DNA of 64,000 nt from Collinsella aerofaciens (lineage in GTDB: Bacteria > Actinomycetota > Coriobacteriia > Coriobacteriales > Coriobacteriaceae): NCBI RefSeq assembly GCF_902364945.1, contig NZ_CABJFS010000005.1:1-64000 (forward strand), in the 5' to 3' direction. Numbering within the stretch: the stretch's first letter is position 1; every line of letters starts with the position of its first letter. Below are positions 28,212 through 38,544 of the stretch, in pieces. A model generated the notes under the pieces. It worked only from the letters and a program-made list of their open reading frames with translations, made no database searches and was not told the DNA's origin. A program made the position numbers and the translations under genes.

Positions 28212-29453
28212 ATGGGACTCTTGAAAGCTGGATTGGGAGCTGCCGGCGGCGTCATGGCCGACCAGTGGAAGGAATTTATCTACTGCGAATCGATGCCTGC
28301 TGACGTCTTGGCCTGCAAGGGCAGCAAACGCACCGGTGGCCGCAGCTCCAACACGCGCGGCGAGGACAACGTCATCTCCAACGGCTCGGTCATCGCCGTC
28401 AACGACGGCCAGGGCATGCTCGTGGTGCAAAACGGCAAGATCATCGAAGTCGCGCTGGAGCCTGGTGAGTTCGTCTTCGATACCGGCAGCGAACCGAGCG
28501 TCTTTAGCGGCAACCTGGGCGATTCCATCAAGGAGACCTTCGCCAATATCGGCAGCCGCTTTACCTTTGGCGGCGACGCGGGCAAGGACCAGCGCGTCTA
28601 CTTCATCAACACCAAGGAGATCATCGGCAACAAGTACGGCACCGCCTCGCCCGTGCCCTTCCGCGTGGTCGATAACAACATTGGTCTGGACGTCGACATC
28701 TCCGTGCGCTGCAACGGCGAGTATTCGTACCGCATCACCAACCCGCTGCTGTTCTACACCAACGTATGCGGCAACGTGACCGATAGCTACACGCGCGACA
28801 AGATCGACAGCCAGCTTAAGTCCGAGCTGCTCACCGCCCTGCAGCCCGCCTTTGCCAAGATCTCGGAAATGGGCATCCGCTACAGCGCCATCCCCGGCCA
28901 CACCACCGAGCTCGCCCGCGCGCTCAACGAGGTCCTCTCTGCCGATTGGCGTGACCTGCGCGGCGTCGAGATTGTGAGCTTTGGCGTCAACTCCATCGCC
29001 GCCTCGCAAGAGGACGAGCAGATGATCAAGGATCTGCAGAAAGCCGCGGTCATGCGCGATCCCACCATGGCGGCAGCCAACATTGCCAGCGCCCAGAGCG
29101 ACGCAATGCGCGCGGCAGCCGCCAATCCCAACGGCGCGATGGCAGGCTTTATGGGCATGGGCATGGCAGGTGGCATGGGCGGCATGAACGCCAGCCAGCT
29201 GTTCGCCGCCGGCCAGGCACAGCAGCAGGCCGCCCCGCAGCCGGCTCCGGCACCCGCTCCCGCGCCGGCATCCGCTGCCACGCCTGCGGCCGGTGCATGG
29301 ACCTGCAGCTGCGGCGCCACCAACACCGGCAAGTTCTGCTCCGAGTGCGGCAGTCCCGCACCCGCCCCGGCACCGGCCAAGTGGTTCTGCCCCAACTGCG
29401 GCAGCGAAAACGGCGGCAAGTTCTGCAGCAACTGCGGAACGCCCAGGCCCTAG
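28212..29453 (+). CDS. SPFH-domain protein with C-terminal zinc ribbons
   Basis: 413 aa. An SPFH/band-7-like domain (YdjI/virion-core type) covers about residues 20-270: FIYCESMPADVLACKG, NGSVIAVNDGQGMLVVQNG, ISVRCNGEYSYRITNP. A Gly/Met-rich stretch (GFMGMGMAGGMGGMNA) and a Pro/Ala linker follow. It ends in two zinc ribbons (CSCGATNTGKFCSECG and CPNCGSENGGKFCSNCG). There is no membrane helix; such proteins assemble at the membrane, as YdjI does with YdjH/PspA partners in Bacillus. Last of three genes with zinc ribbons. GAAAGGAAGATCACC precedes the ATG. Confidence 0.88.
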   Translation: MGLLKAGLGAAGGVMADQWKEFIYCESMPADVLACKGSKRTGGRSSNTRGEDNVISNGSVIAVNDGQGMLVVQNGKIIEVALEPGEFVFDTGSEPSVFSGNLGDSIKETFANIGSRFTFGGDAGKDQRVYFINTKEIIGNKYGTASPVPFRVVDNNIGLDVDISVRCNGEYSYRITNPLLFYTNVCGNVTDSYTRDKIDSQLKSELLTALQPAFAKISEMGIRYSAIPGHTTELARALNEVLSADWRDLRGVEIVSFGVNSIAASQEDEQMIKDLQKAAVMRDPTMAAANIASAQSDAMRAAAANPNGAMAGFMGMGMAGGMGGMNASQLFAAGQAQQQAAPQPAPAPAPAPASAATPAAGAWTCSCGATNTGKFCSECGSPAPAPAPAKWFCPNCGSENGGKFCSNCGTPRP

Positions 29454-29533
29454 CCCCTCTATCTGGTAATTGGCGGGGGATCCGCCACCCCCGCATTTGC
29501 TTCTATGGGTTTCGTTCGATAAAGGAGGACACC

Positions 29534-30376
29534 ATGAAGACAACGTTCAAAAAGTCCGTACTCGCATTTCTGACATGCGTCCTTGCGCTCGCCTTTGCCC
29601 TGACGGGCTGCAGCGGCGGCGGCAAAGACCCCAAGGCCAACTTTGTCGGCAGCTGGAAGCTCTCGGGTGGAACCACGGAGGGCGAAGAGCTGACCGATGA
29701 GTATATGGATATGTTCGAGGAATGGGGCATCAGCTGCATCATGGTCCTGGATGAAGACGGCACGGGCAGCCTCGATTTGTTCTCCGAAGTTTCCGACCTA
29801 AAGTGGGAGGCCAAGGACGCTACCACCGCGAGTATCACCGTCGACAAGGAGACGACCGACGTGAAGCTCGAGGACGGCAAGCTTGTCCTTGAGGACGGCG
29901 AGGACAAGCTCATCTTTAGCAAGTCCGATAAGGACCTATCCGGTACCGTGAAGAAGGATCGCGAGGCCGCCGAGAAGGAAGAGGAAGTCGAGGAGGCCGT
30001 CGAAGACGACGACGTCCAGAAGATTGAAATCTCCCCCGCCGTCACCGTCGCCGATGACGACCTGTGCACCATCACCATCACCGAGAAGTTCCAGGACGAC
30101 TGGGGCGACATCGGCTTTGTCGTCAACATCGTCAACAAGAGCGACAAGGACCTGACCTTCTACGCCCCCACCGGCAAGACAAACGTCAACGGCACCATGA
30201 AGGAAGCCTGGTTCTCGGCCCACCTGATGCCCGGCACCAACGCCACCGAAGAGTTCACCTTCTCGAAGGGCACGCTTGACAGCTTCGACAGCCTAGTCAA
30301 CACGACCATCGGCATCGACGCCTACCTGACCGATTCCTACGAGGACGTCGCTTCCTACAGCGCAACCATCGCGTAG
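29534..30376 (+). CDS. Putative lipoprotein with C-terminal DUF4352/DUF5067-like beta domain
   Basis: 280 aa from the ATG at 29534 with AAAGGAGGACACC before it. A lipoprotein signal peptide ends at LTGC (Cys26). Residues 30-150 form a lipocalin-like or DUF-type beta domain (FVGSWKLSGGTTEGEELTDEY), followed by an acidic coiled segment (EAAEKEEEVEEAVEDDD). The C-terminal Ig-like domain (DDLCTITITEKFQDDWGDIG) has the pattern of extracellular immunogenic lipoproteins. 80 bp after the SPFH gene on the same strand, so perhaps co-expressed with the zinc-ribbon cluster. Confidence 0.8.
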   Translation: MKTTFKKSVLAFLTCVLALAFALTGCSGGGKDPKANFVGSWKLSGGTTEGEELTDEYMDMFEEWGISCIMVLDEDGTGSLDLFSEVSDLKWEAKDATTASITVDKETTDVKLEDGKLVLEDGEDKLIFSKSDKDLSGTVKKDREAAEKEEEVEEAVEDDDVQKIEISPAVTVADDDLCTITITEKFQDDWGDIGFVVNIVNKSDKDLTFYAPTGKTNVNGTMKEAWFSAHLMPGTNATEEFTFSKGTLDSFDSLVNTTIGIDAYLTDSYEDVASYSATIA

Positions 30377-30429
30377 CGACAGACATCGACAGCCGCGGAT
30401 TGGCGGACAAACCCGCGCGCGTACCAGAC

Positions 30430-30458
30430 GGGGCCGCAGGAAATGATCCTGCGGCCCC
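30430..30458 (+). terminator. Hairpin terminator after the lipoprotein gene
   Basis: GGGGCCGCAGG pairs perfectly with CCTGCGGCCCC around AAATGAT; the T-tract is weak (CGCTTT). Confidence 0.6.
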
Positions 30459-30487
30459 GCCGCTTTATGCCGACAGCACTGCCCATG

Positions 30488-30538
30488 CAAGCAGGCCGCC
30501 CGCCGTCTTCTGATGCAAAACGGCGGGCGGCCTGCTTG
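30488..30538 (-). terminator. Perfect 18-bp hairpin between convergent genes
   Basis: CAAGCAGGCCGCCCGCCG pairs fully with CGGCGGGCGGCCTGCTTG across a 15-nt loop, 30 bp past the end of the response-regulator gene. It lacks a clear T-tract, but its place between convergent units suggests transcription stopping in one or both directions. Confidence 0.6.
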
Positions 30539-30568
30539 TATGGCGCCGGAACATGGGCGACGTACCGA

Positions 30569-31192
30569 CTACGGGCGCTCCATATTGGGGACGATACTGC
30601 CTTCGGTCACCGCATGCACGGCAAGACGCATGATGTTGTCGTAGCCGGTCTTGCTCAGAATCTCCGAGATGCGGCGTTTGATGGTGCCCTCGCTCATAAA
30701 CAGCTCGGCCGCGATCTCGCGGCGGCTCTTACCCTCGCAGGCAAGGCGCAAGATCGACAACTCGACATCGTCGAGGGCCGCCGCGCCCGAGAAGATGCTC
30801 TCTGGCGGCTTGGGAAACGTGCAGTAACCCGCCAGCGTGGAGCGCATCACGGCGAATAGCTCGTCGATACCAACATTCTTGTACACAAAGCTGTCGACGC
30901 CCGCCTCGCGCGCCTGGTCCACAAAGGTGATCTCGGGCATACCCGTCATGATAATGACGCGGCACTCGGGCAGCCGTTCTTTGATGCGCGCCGCCGCCAC
31001 GATGCCGTTGGAATCGTGCTCGGTGCACACATCCATCAGTATCATGTCCGGACGCTCCTTGAGCACAACGTCCAAGGCATCCGAGGCGTCGGCGATCGCG
31101 GCGACAACGGTCATGTCGGGCTGGTCGCCCACGGAACGCGCCAGGCTCTCGCGCAAGATAGCCTGGTCTTCGATGATTAACACGCGGATCAT
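30569..31192 (-). CDS. LuxR/NarL-family response regulator
   Basis: 207 aa. The N-terminal receiver domain has the acid pair ED (8-9), phospho-acceptor Asp54 (LMDVCTEHD), Thr in MTGMP and Lys in VYKNVG. The C-terminal helix-turn-helix (LSILRLACEGKSRREIAAELF, then MSEGTIKRRISEILSKTG) binds DNA. ATGA overlap with the upstream kinase gene shows translational coupling. Partner of the histidine kinase at 31189; target genes unknown. AAAGGAGAAGCTC precedes the ATG. Confidence 0.93.
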   Translation of the reverse strand: MIRVLIIEDQAILRESLARSVGDQPDMTVVAAIADASDALDVVLKERPDMILMDVCTEHDSNGIVAAARIKERLPECRVIIMTGMPEITFVDQAREAGVDSFVYKNVGIDELFAVMRSTLAGYCTFPKPPESIFSGAAALDDVELSILRLACEGKSRREIAAELFMSEGTIKRRISEILSKTGYDNIMRLAVHAVTEGSIVPNMERP

Positions 31193-32688
31193 GAGCTTCT
31201 CCTTTGGACCGTGGCGTTGGAGGCGAGCGGGATGGACACCGTAAGCGTGAAGGGCGGGGCGGTGTGGACTTCCAGGCTGCCGCCCAGATTCTGTGCGACA
31301 TGCCTCATACCAGGGATACCCGTTCCCTCGCGATACGATACGGGTGCAGGCGCGCCGTCGTTAGAAACGACCATCCGCGCAACAGCGCCGTCTTCCGACG
31401 TCTCCTGCCGCAGGCGCACATGGACCCGATGCGCCTGCGCATGCTTGGTGGCATTGGTCGAGGCCTCGCGGATAATCTGCAGAAAGGCTGCGGCGACACG
31501 CGCGTCGCTTGGCAGCTCGCCCTCCACATCGATCTGCACGCTCACCAGGCCAAAGGCATGGACGATATCGCCCAGTTGCTCTGCCGGTTCGGTGTCGCCC
31601 TCGCTGCGCAGATCGGCAGCGATTGAGCGCAGCAGCGGGTCGATCTGCTCGAGTGACTCGTCATCCAGGCGCCCCTCCTCCAGATAACGATGGAGGATGG
31701 ACAGGCGCTGCCCGATCACATCGTGCACGCGGGCACGCATGCGCAGGTAGGCCGCATTGTCGGCAACTTTTTTGACTTCTTCGATCTGGGACTGGAGCTC
31801 TTGGCCCGCAAGCTCAAGCAGGTGATTGGCTTGCGCCAGGCGGTCGTGGGCATGCGCATACTCCGTCACATCCAGCCCGATAATGCGCTCAAAGAGGCGG
31901 CCCGAAACCATAACGTCATCGTGCACAAACAAGCGAATCTCGGCGGGAGAAACCTCGACCACCGCGCGAGCATCACCAAAACGGTCCAAGTTAATCCGCA
32001 CACGGTTCCTACTGCTTTCGGGCATTTGCATGCTAAGTTTGCGCAGGTCGTTCCATGTGCCGCTCATGTCACCTAGATCGGTGGGCATATGAAGTTCCAC
32101 CAGGTTTTTGCGCATGCAGCGGTTCATGAGCAGCGGACGGCCCCTCGGGTCCAGATACAGGATGCCCACGGGAATCACGTTGATGGTCTCGATCGTCGAG
32201 AACGCGGTGATATCCTCCTGGCGGTTACGGACGTCCATCAAGAGCGCCGCGATGGAACGGAACAGGAAGAACGCTCCCTCTGCGATAAGGACAACGGTCC
32301 ACGCCGAGCCCATGGCAAAAACCACCGGCGGTGTAACGGCGACAACAAGCAGCAGCTCGACCAGCATGACGGGGCGACGATAGCGCACCATAAGCACCAC
32401 GCCATAGGCGAAGATTGCGGCATTGAGCCACAGCGCTCCGCCCATTGCCCTGGCGCAAACGTCAAGCGACGCCACCAGATACGAGCCAGACGACGCGAAT
32501 AAGATGAGCGCCGAAATCATCAGGTGAAGCACAAGGCTCGCCTCGTAGGCGCAAATCACCTTACGGTTATAGGACGAGCGGCGCGATGAGATGAGCGGGA
32601 CGTGGATCGTCTGCAGACACGCAGCCAGGGCAAAGACAACATCGAGCGCAACGATTTGGGGAAGGATGAGCGAAATCTGCATCGTCAC
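31189..32688 (-). CDS. Membrane sensor histidine kinase, NarX/LuxR-partner type
   Basis: 499 aa from a GTG at 32688 that overlaps the TGA of the preceding gene (GTGA). About six hydrophobic helices in residues 1-160 form the sensor; a PAS-like segment (INVIPVGILYLDPRGRPLLMN) follows. A coiled linker (HLLELAGQELQSQIEEVKKVAD) leads to the HisKA_3-type phospho-acceptor RARVHDVIGQRLSILHRYL (His322), and an HATPase end with REASTNATKHAQAHRV and GTGIPGMRHVAQNLGG. Phosphorylates the LuxR-type regulator next door. The signal is unknown. Confidence 0.92.
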   Translation of the reverse strand: MTMQISLILPQIVALDVVFALAACLQTIHVPLISSRRSSYNRKVICAYEASLVLHLMISALILFASSGSYLVASLDVCARAMGGALWLNAAIFAYGVVLMVRYRRPVMLVELLLVVAVTPPVVFAMGSAWTVVLIAEGAFFLFRSIAALLMDVRNRQEDITAFSTIETINVIPVGILYLDPRGRPLLMNRCMRKNLVELHMPTDLGDMSGTWNDLRKLSMQMPESSRNRVRINLDRFGDARAVVEVSPAEIRLFVHDDVMVSGRLFERIIGLDVTEYAHAHDRLAQANHLLELAGQELQSQIEEVKKVADNAAYLRMRARVHDVIGQRLSILHRYLEEGRLDDESLEQIDPLLRSIAADLRSEGDTEPAEQLGDIVHAFGLVSVQIDVEGELPSDARVAAAFLQIIREASTNATKHAQAHRVHVRLRQETSEDGAVARMVVSNDGAPAPVSYREGTGIPGMRHVAQNLGGSLEVHTAPPFTLTVSIPLASNATVQRRSS

Positions 32689-34568
32689 TCACCCGCCCTC
32701 GGCATCAAGACGATCATGCGCAGCTGGCCGGGCTCGCCCTCAAGGCGATATGCCACGTTGCGCCCTTGCAAAGCGCTTTCGAGCTCTTGCGCAGCGGGTG
32801 TCTGCGAAAGATCCTCCTCGTCGTTGGAAAAAAGCGTGGCGCGCAACTCGACGCTGCACCGATCATGGTCGCCCAAGTGATACATAAGCGCCGGATGGTC
32901 GGTGGTGTAGGCAAAAAACGCAAAGTCATACACGCAGTCGTACAGGGCACTTACCGTACTGGCGTGCATCGGGCGCCGTATGGCGATAATCGAGGCGCAA
33001 TCGATATCGATAGTGCGCAGGTCGCTTGCGAGCTCGTTGGCAATGAGCTGAATGCGGTCGCGATCAAAACCGCTCTCCCCGTGCTGTGCCAACGTGAGTG
33101 ACCCCTTGCGCTTGCAATAGGCGACGAGCATCTTGGCGCGCTGCAGCATGCGGTAACGCTCGTGCGAAGACGCTTCGTCGGTCAACGGCGGCAGCGAGCT
33201 CAGCAGGTCGTACACCCCTTCGAGCGCGCGGGCAAGCGCCTGGTCCACGTCTTGGACCAGCAAGGTCTCGGCCTCTTGATCTGCCAAATGCGTCTTAAGG
33301 TCGTAGTCGGCGGCGAGCAGCTCATTTTGACGCTGCAGCTCCATGCGACGATGTGCCAGTTCACGGTTAAGCTCGTTGAGCTCCGACACGTCTTGGGCAA
33401 GCAGGGCCGATCCGCCCAACAGTGGAAAGGCACGGTACATCACATCGGGATCGGACGCCACGGCAAAGGCATGGGAGCGGCCGTGCTCCTGGGTCCGCAA
33501 CTCCTCGCGCACGCCTACCGGCATTGGCTTTGACACCGGCGTGGCATAGACTTCCTGCAGGTCGCGCGTTAGAACTTTGAGGTCGAGCGGCAAGGTGTCG
33601 AAGATGCCAGCAATGTCGTGATACGACGGAATGACACCGCAATCGAGACAGATTTCCATCGCCACCACGCACAGGACGCAATAGACGAGCGAAAAGTTGA
33701 GCTTCCATGCCCAGGGCACGCGCAACGCATACGAGATGGCAAAGAATGCACCACCCAGCAGTACGAGTGCCGCCATACCCGAGAAACGCTGGATGCGAAA
33801 GGACGAGGACCGGCCAACCAGGATAAAAAAGGCAACGAAGTTAAAGGCTGTCCATACCAGAACGGTACCGTAGCCCCAACCATATGTGTAATCGTTGCTC
33901 CAGGTTCCACTCGATCGATCGAAATGGAAGACCTGCTGATGAACATCGTTAGTAAGCACAAAGCCGATAAGCAGGACAGCCATGACCCACAAAACGGTGC
34001 GGTACCGACGCCCCATACGATGCTGTTCCAAACCCGCGAGGCGCAGACCGCACAGCTGGTAGATCAGCGGAATGAGCGTCATGGGCACGTAGTACAGGTA
34101 CCACAGCACGGTGGCATAGAACGGCGTGAACGACTTATATTTGAGGATGACCTCGATCATCCACAGGGCACAAATGGCGGCGATGGCAACAAGGCGGCGG
34201 CGCAAGACGTAGTCCAAGCAGCGTAGGTACGCCAACACACCCCAGATTGAAAATGCAATTGCGGCGACAAGCAGCGGGAGAGAGCTCGAGTGGACGAGCG
34301 CATCCACGACCTCTTCGGACACCTCGCTATAGGCGGGCACGGCGTTAGAAAGTTTGGGGTCGAAGGCGAACAGCGCCGGCAAGACTGCCAAAAGCATAAG
34401 GAACAGCGCGGTAATGGCGCCGGCGATAACAAAGACGCGGTGGCGATACACGCCATGCGATATTCCAACAAGGAATCGCGGCATGGCGAAGAGCCTGCCG
34501 CCCCTAAGATCCGCCACGGGCGCGGATCGGGCGGTCGCGTGGCCGATATGTCGCTCGCGGGTACCCAT
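32685..34568 (-). CDS. 7TM sensor protein with a degenerate kinase-like C terminus
   Basis: 627 aa if the ATG at 34568 is right; an ATG at 34484 is a fair alternative. Neither has a strong ribosome site, and TACACT 11 nt upstream of the first could be the -10 of a leaderless message. About eight hydrophobic helices (residues 45-330) resemble the histidine-kinase 7TM N-terminal region. The rest has a coiled coil (LNELNRELAHRRMELQRQNE) and a helical domain with LQRAKMLVAYCKRKGSLTLA and LIANELASDLRTIDI, an outline of a kinase core. I find no phospho-acceptor His box and no G-box. It heads the operon and overlaps the kinase gene by 4 nt, so it is likely a co-sensor. Confidence 0.7.
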   Translation of the reverse strand: MGTRERHIGHATARSAPVADLRGGRLFAMPRFLVGISHGVYRHRVFVIAGAITALFLMLLAVLPALFAFDPKLSNAVPAYSEVSEEVVDALVHSSSLPLLVAAIAFSIWGVLAYLRCLDYVLRRRLVAIAAICALWMIEVILKYKSFTPFYATVLWYLYYVPMTLIPLIYQLCGLRLAGLEQHRMGRRYRTVLWVMAVLLIGFVLTNDVHQQVFHFDRSSGTWSNDYTYGWGYGTVLVWTAFNFVAFFILVGRSSSFRIQRFSGMAALVLLGGAFFAISYALRVPWAWKLNFSLVYCVLCVVAMEICLDCGVIPSYHDIAGIFDTLPLDLKVLTRDLQEVYATPVSKPMPVGVREELRTQEHGRSHAFAVASDPDVMYRAFPLLGGSALLAQDVSELNELNRELAHRRMELQRQNELLAADYDLKTHLADQEAETLLVQDVDQALARALEGVYDLLSSLPPLTDEASSHERYRMLQRAKMLVAYCKRKGSLTLAQHGESGFDRDRIQLIANELASDLRTIDIDCASIIAIRRPMHASTVSALYDCVYDFAFFAYTTDHPALMYHLGDHDRCSVELRATLFSNDEEDLSQTPAAQELESALQGRNVAYRLEGEPGQLRMIVLMPRAGE

Positions 34569-34839
34569 AGTGCTTTTAGTGTACCGACAGGCGGGCCCAA
34601 AAAGCGGGCCACATGTCCCAAAATCCGCCGACGGCGAGGGACGTCGCCAGCGACTAGTCGTTTAAGAACGTCCCCAATGACTAAGACAAAACGAGCGAGG
34701 ATTTTTGGACGCCCAAATGGCGAGAGTGGATAATCTCCCACTTTGAGCCCACAAACAGGCTAAAAACGGGAGATTATCCACTCTCATTCTGCGGGTACTC
34801 ATTTAAGTACGTCCCCAATGAGTGCTTTCACTTCTTTTA
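34569..34839. repeat. Gene-free stretch: GGATAATCTCCC palindrome copy 3 and GGGGACGTTC units
   Basis: Contains TCGTTTAAGAACGTCCCCAATGACTA (34658-34683), the leader GGATTTTTGGACGCCC, the GAGAGTGGATAATCTCCC hairpin at 34722-34785, and TTTAAGTACGTCCCCAATGAG (34802 on). The order of modules is the same as at 25.8 kb. Confidence 0.75.
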
Positions 34840-34877
34840 ACAAAACGCCCGGCGGGCATTAACTGCTCGCCGGGCGT
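34840..34877 (-). terminator. Intrinsic terminator of the second GH1 gene
   Basis: On the minus strand ACGCCCGGCG pairs with CGCCGGGCGT and is followed by TTTTGTTAAAAG, 40 bp after the stop at 34917. Confidence 0.85.
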
Positions 34878-34916
34878 ATTGGTTAGGAAACTCTGAAGTT
34901 GAGTGTCTCGGCTTCC

Positions 34917-36350
<1,434 letters not shown>

Positions 36351-36490
36351 TCAATCCTTTCACACGCTGTTTGTCGTAGCTTCAGTATCCCCGCAAACAG
36401 CGCGCCGCTCAACGACAGCAACGCAGGTCGACACTTCTTTTCGCGCGCGGGCGTCCGGCAGCCGCCCCTGCCTGACACTTTCTGATACCG

Positions 36491-36543
36491 CCGCCCCAAA
36501 CCACCACAAAGGGGACAGGCACCTTTGTGGTGGTTTGGGGCGG
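36491..36543. repeat. Perfect 22-bp palindrome of the CCACCACAAAGG family
   Basis: CCGCCCCAAACCACCACAAA facing TTTGTGGTGGTTTGGGGCGG (plus GG/CC) with loop GGACAGGCA. The same core is at 16274-16309, with its loop in the opposite orientation. Confidence 0.8.
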
Positions 36544-36551
36544 TTTGTCTT

Positions 36552-36677
36552 GATCTGTAACAGGTAGACCGCCAAAACCGGGCCTGGTGTTACAGATCGA
36601 GATCTTTCGGGCACCCTCTGCGGTTATCTCAATCTGTAACAGGTAGAGACGATTTAGCCCGCCAGGTGTTACAGATT
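36552..36677. repeat. Two tandem hairpins built on TCTGTAACA
   Basis: Unit one (36552-36598) pairs GATCTGTAACAGG with CCTGGTGTTACAGATC (one bulge); unit two (36631-36677) pairs AATCTGTAACAGG with CCAGGTGTTACAGATT. The outer base pair differs but stays paired (G-C against A-T). They end 13 bp from the stop of the DUF4867 gene. Confidence 0.7.
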
Positions 36678-36690
36678 AAAACAAAAGCCC

Positions 36691-37335
36691 CTAGTCCACG
36701 GTGATGTCGAGGTTCTTGCCGACGAGGCCCACGTAGCCGCCTTCGGCTGCCTTGGGGCTATCGGCGTGGCAGAGGACCCACTTGTCAGCCTTCCAGTAGC
36801 AGTAGCTGTCACCGGCGGCAGGCATGTCGGCTGCAGCCTCGGGGCGCGGGCCATTGGTGCCCGCCGGCAGCGCCACCATCACCTGGAAGCCGCCGTCGTC
36901 GACCATGCAGGGCGTGTAGTGGAGCGTGGTGTTGAAGACCTCAACGACCTTGCCCGCCGGTACGCGGAACGCCTTGACGCACGCGGTGTCGAGCTTGCCG
37001 TCCTCGATCTCCCAGCGATGCGCCACGAGCAGGATAAAGTCGCGGGCGCCCAGGTTAAACTCGCTGGCGCGGTGATACTCCAGGCAGTTGAGGCGTGTGT
37101 TGTGCCCGTTGCACCAGCCGAGCTGGAAGGAGCGGCCGCCGTACATGAGAAAGCCCAGCTTATCGGCATCCTTGACGCCCTCGAGCTCCGGCGCGCTTGC
37201 TACGTACTTGCTGCCCTCGGGGATGGGCGTAGCCGCGAGCGCCTCGATGAGCGGAGCGGTCAGGTTGGACGGAACGTCGTTCCACACGCAGCCATAAGAT
37301 TTGAACTCGTGATCTGATACAGAGTAGATATGCAT
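36691..37335 (-). CDS. DUF4867-family protein (cupin-like)
   Basis: 214 aa from the ATG at 37335 with CAGGAGCGAAC upstream; the frame starting at 37371 includes promoter sequence. The single domain starts MHIYSVSDHEFKSYGCVW and contains GWCNGHNTRLNCLEYHRASE and YTPCMVDDGGFQVMVALPAG, a pattern of DUF4867 proteins with a cupin-like barrel. Relatives often sit near sugar-catabolic genes in gut bacteria, and this one is between a GH1 gene and a PTS cassette. No catalytic function is established to my knowledge. Confidence 0.75.
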   Translation of the reverse strand: MHIYSVSDHEFKSYGCVWNDVPSNLTAPLIEALAATPIPEGSKYVASAPELEGVKDADKLGFLMYGGRSFQLGWCNGHNTRLNCLEYHRASEFNLGARDFILLVAHRWEIEDGKLDTACVKAFRVPAGKVVEVFNTTLHYTPCMVDDGGFQVMVALPAGTNGPRPEAAADMPAAGDSYCYWKADKWVLCHADSPKAAEGGYVGLVGKNLDITVD

Positions 37336-37458
37336 GTTCGCTCCTGTTCGTTTATGTGACAGTACGAACATTCTAGAACATCATTCATCCACGACCACGA
37401 TCAATACCGAAAACATTGCATGACGAAATCACCCGCTTAAAAAGCGACATGCAGTTTC

Positions 37459-38439
37459 CTAGTCGAGATAATCTTTAAGAAACTCAATAACGCTCATACA
37501 CCAGTAGTCGGTCTCCGGCGCATGGGGCTTCATCAATGCGTGCCCCCCTTCTGAATACATGACTCCCTCATGGTGTACTCCAGCTGCATCCAGAGCATCG
37601 ACCATCTTTTCATAATTGTCGGGCGATACAATATCATCGTCAGCGCATTGCCAAAGATATGTCGGAGGATACTGCTCCCACACATGCTGATTAATACAGA
37701 AATCATCGAGCGAGTCGCGACCAGCCCCGCCGCACACCGAATCAAGAAATCTATTGTCTGATGCGTTCTCAAAGCCATGAAGATCAATCGGTGCATAACA
37801 CAGGGCCAAGGCTTTTGGCGCCTCGCATCCGTAGGACGCAAATCCCTTGTTGTCCGTCCCCCACTCGGCAGTTAAATGCGCACCAGCAGAAAAGCCGATA
37901 ACTGCATAACTTTTTGCGACATTAAATTTCGCTGAATTCTCCAGGACAAAACGGACGGCTCGATTTAAATCGTCGATTGGGCGCGGCATCAAAGGCTCGA
38001 CCCTCACCCTGTATGACAGCACGAACACGTTATAGCCCGCATCGTTGAGCTCGGGGGCAACGGGAAAGCCTTCCACTTGATGACAAACGCTCTGATAACC
38101 TCCGCCCGAAACCGCAATGATAAAGGGAGCCCTAGGTCTCCCGGGAAAGAAGAACAGTTTCGTATTGCGCCGAGTCGGATCACGGATGCAGTCGGCTTCA
38201 TCCCAAATATCGTAGGCAACCTGCCTCCCGTCATCCACGAGCTCGACAATTCGATTCAATCCACGCAAAACGCGAGCAGTTTCATATGGATTAGCATCAG
38301 AATTCATATGAGACACAATGGGTTTATTCCACATGCGCTCCCAAGTTGAAGGCCGGCAAAGCATAAGGTGCTCGCCAAAGCCAGCGAACTCAGGAAGGAG
38401 CGCGATTTCGCCAAACGTCATATCGGCAGTAATTGTCAT
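37459..38439 (-). CDS. Alpha/beta hydrolase (esterase-like)
   Basis: 326 aa. A 60-residue N-terminal helical region precedes the hydrolase fold: oxyanion VSGGGYQS (110-117), nucleophile GFSAGAH (Ser184), acid in CADDDIVSPD and His in SEGGHALMKP. This is like BD-FAE/acetylesterase-type enzymes acting on carbohydrate esters. Cytoplasmic. It is the last gene of the BglG-PTS-hydrolase unit, whose base composition is visibly less GC-rich than its surroundings. It could remove acyl groups from the sugar imported by that PTS. GGAGTGACTAGCT precedes the ATG. Confidence 0.82.
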   Translation of the reverse strand: MTITADMTFGEIALLPEFAGFGEHLMLCRPSTWERMWNKPIVSHMNSDANPYETARVLRGLNRIVELVDDGRQVAYDIWDEADCIRDPTRRNTKLFFFPGRPRAPFIIAVSGGGYQSVCHQVEGFPVAPELNDAGYNVFVLSYRVRVEPLMPRPIDDLNRAVRFVLENSAKFNVAKSYAVIGFSAGAHLTAEWGTDNKGFASYGCEAPKALALCYAPIDLHGFENASDNRFLDSVCGGAGRDSLDDFCINQHVWEQYPPTYLWQCADDDIVSPDNYEKMVDALDAAGVHHEGVMYSEGGHALMKPHAPETDYWCMSVIEFLKDYLD

Positions 38440-38544
38440 AGCTAGTCACTCCAAAAATGAGGGTGGGCTCGCGTGAATCAACGGCAAGCCCACCACATGC
38501 AATCTGCCGCGGGGTTTTCGGCAGCTTACATCCCGAATAATTGT

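Noticed and set aside
28023..29543. 506-aa open frame on the minus strand
   Set aside because: Antisense to the SPFH protein, which has recognisable domains and a good ribosome site.
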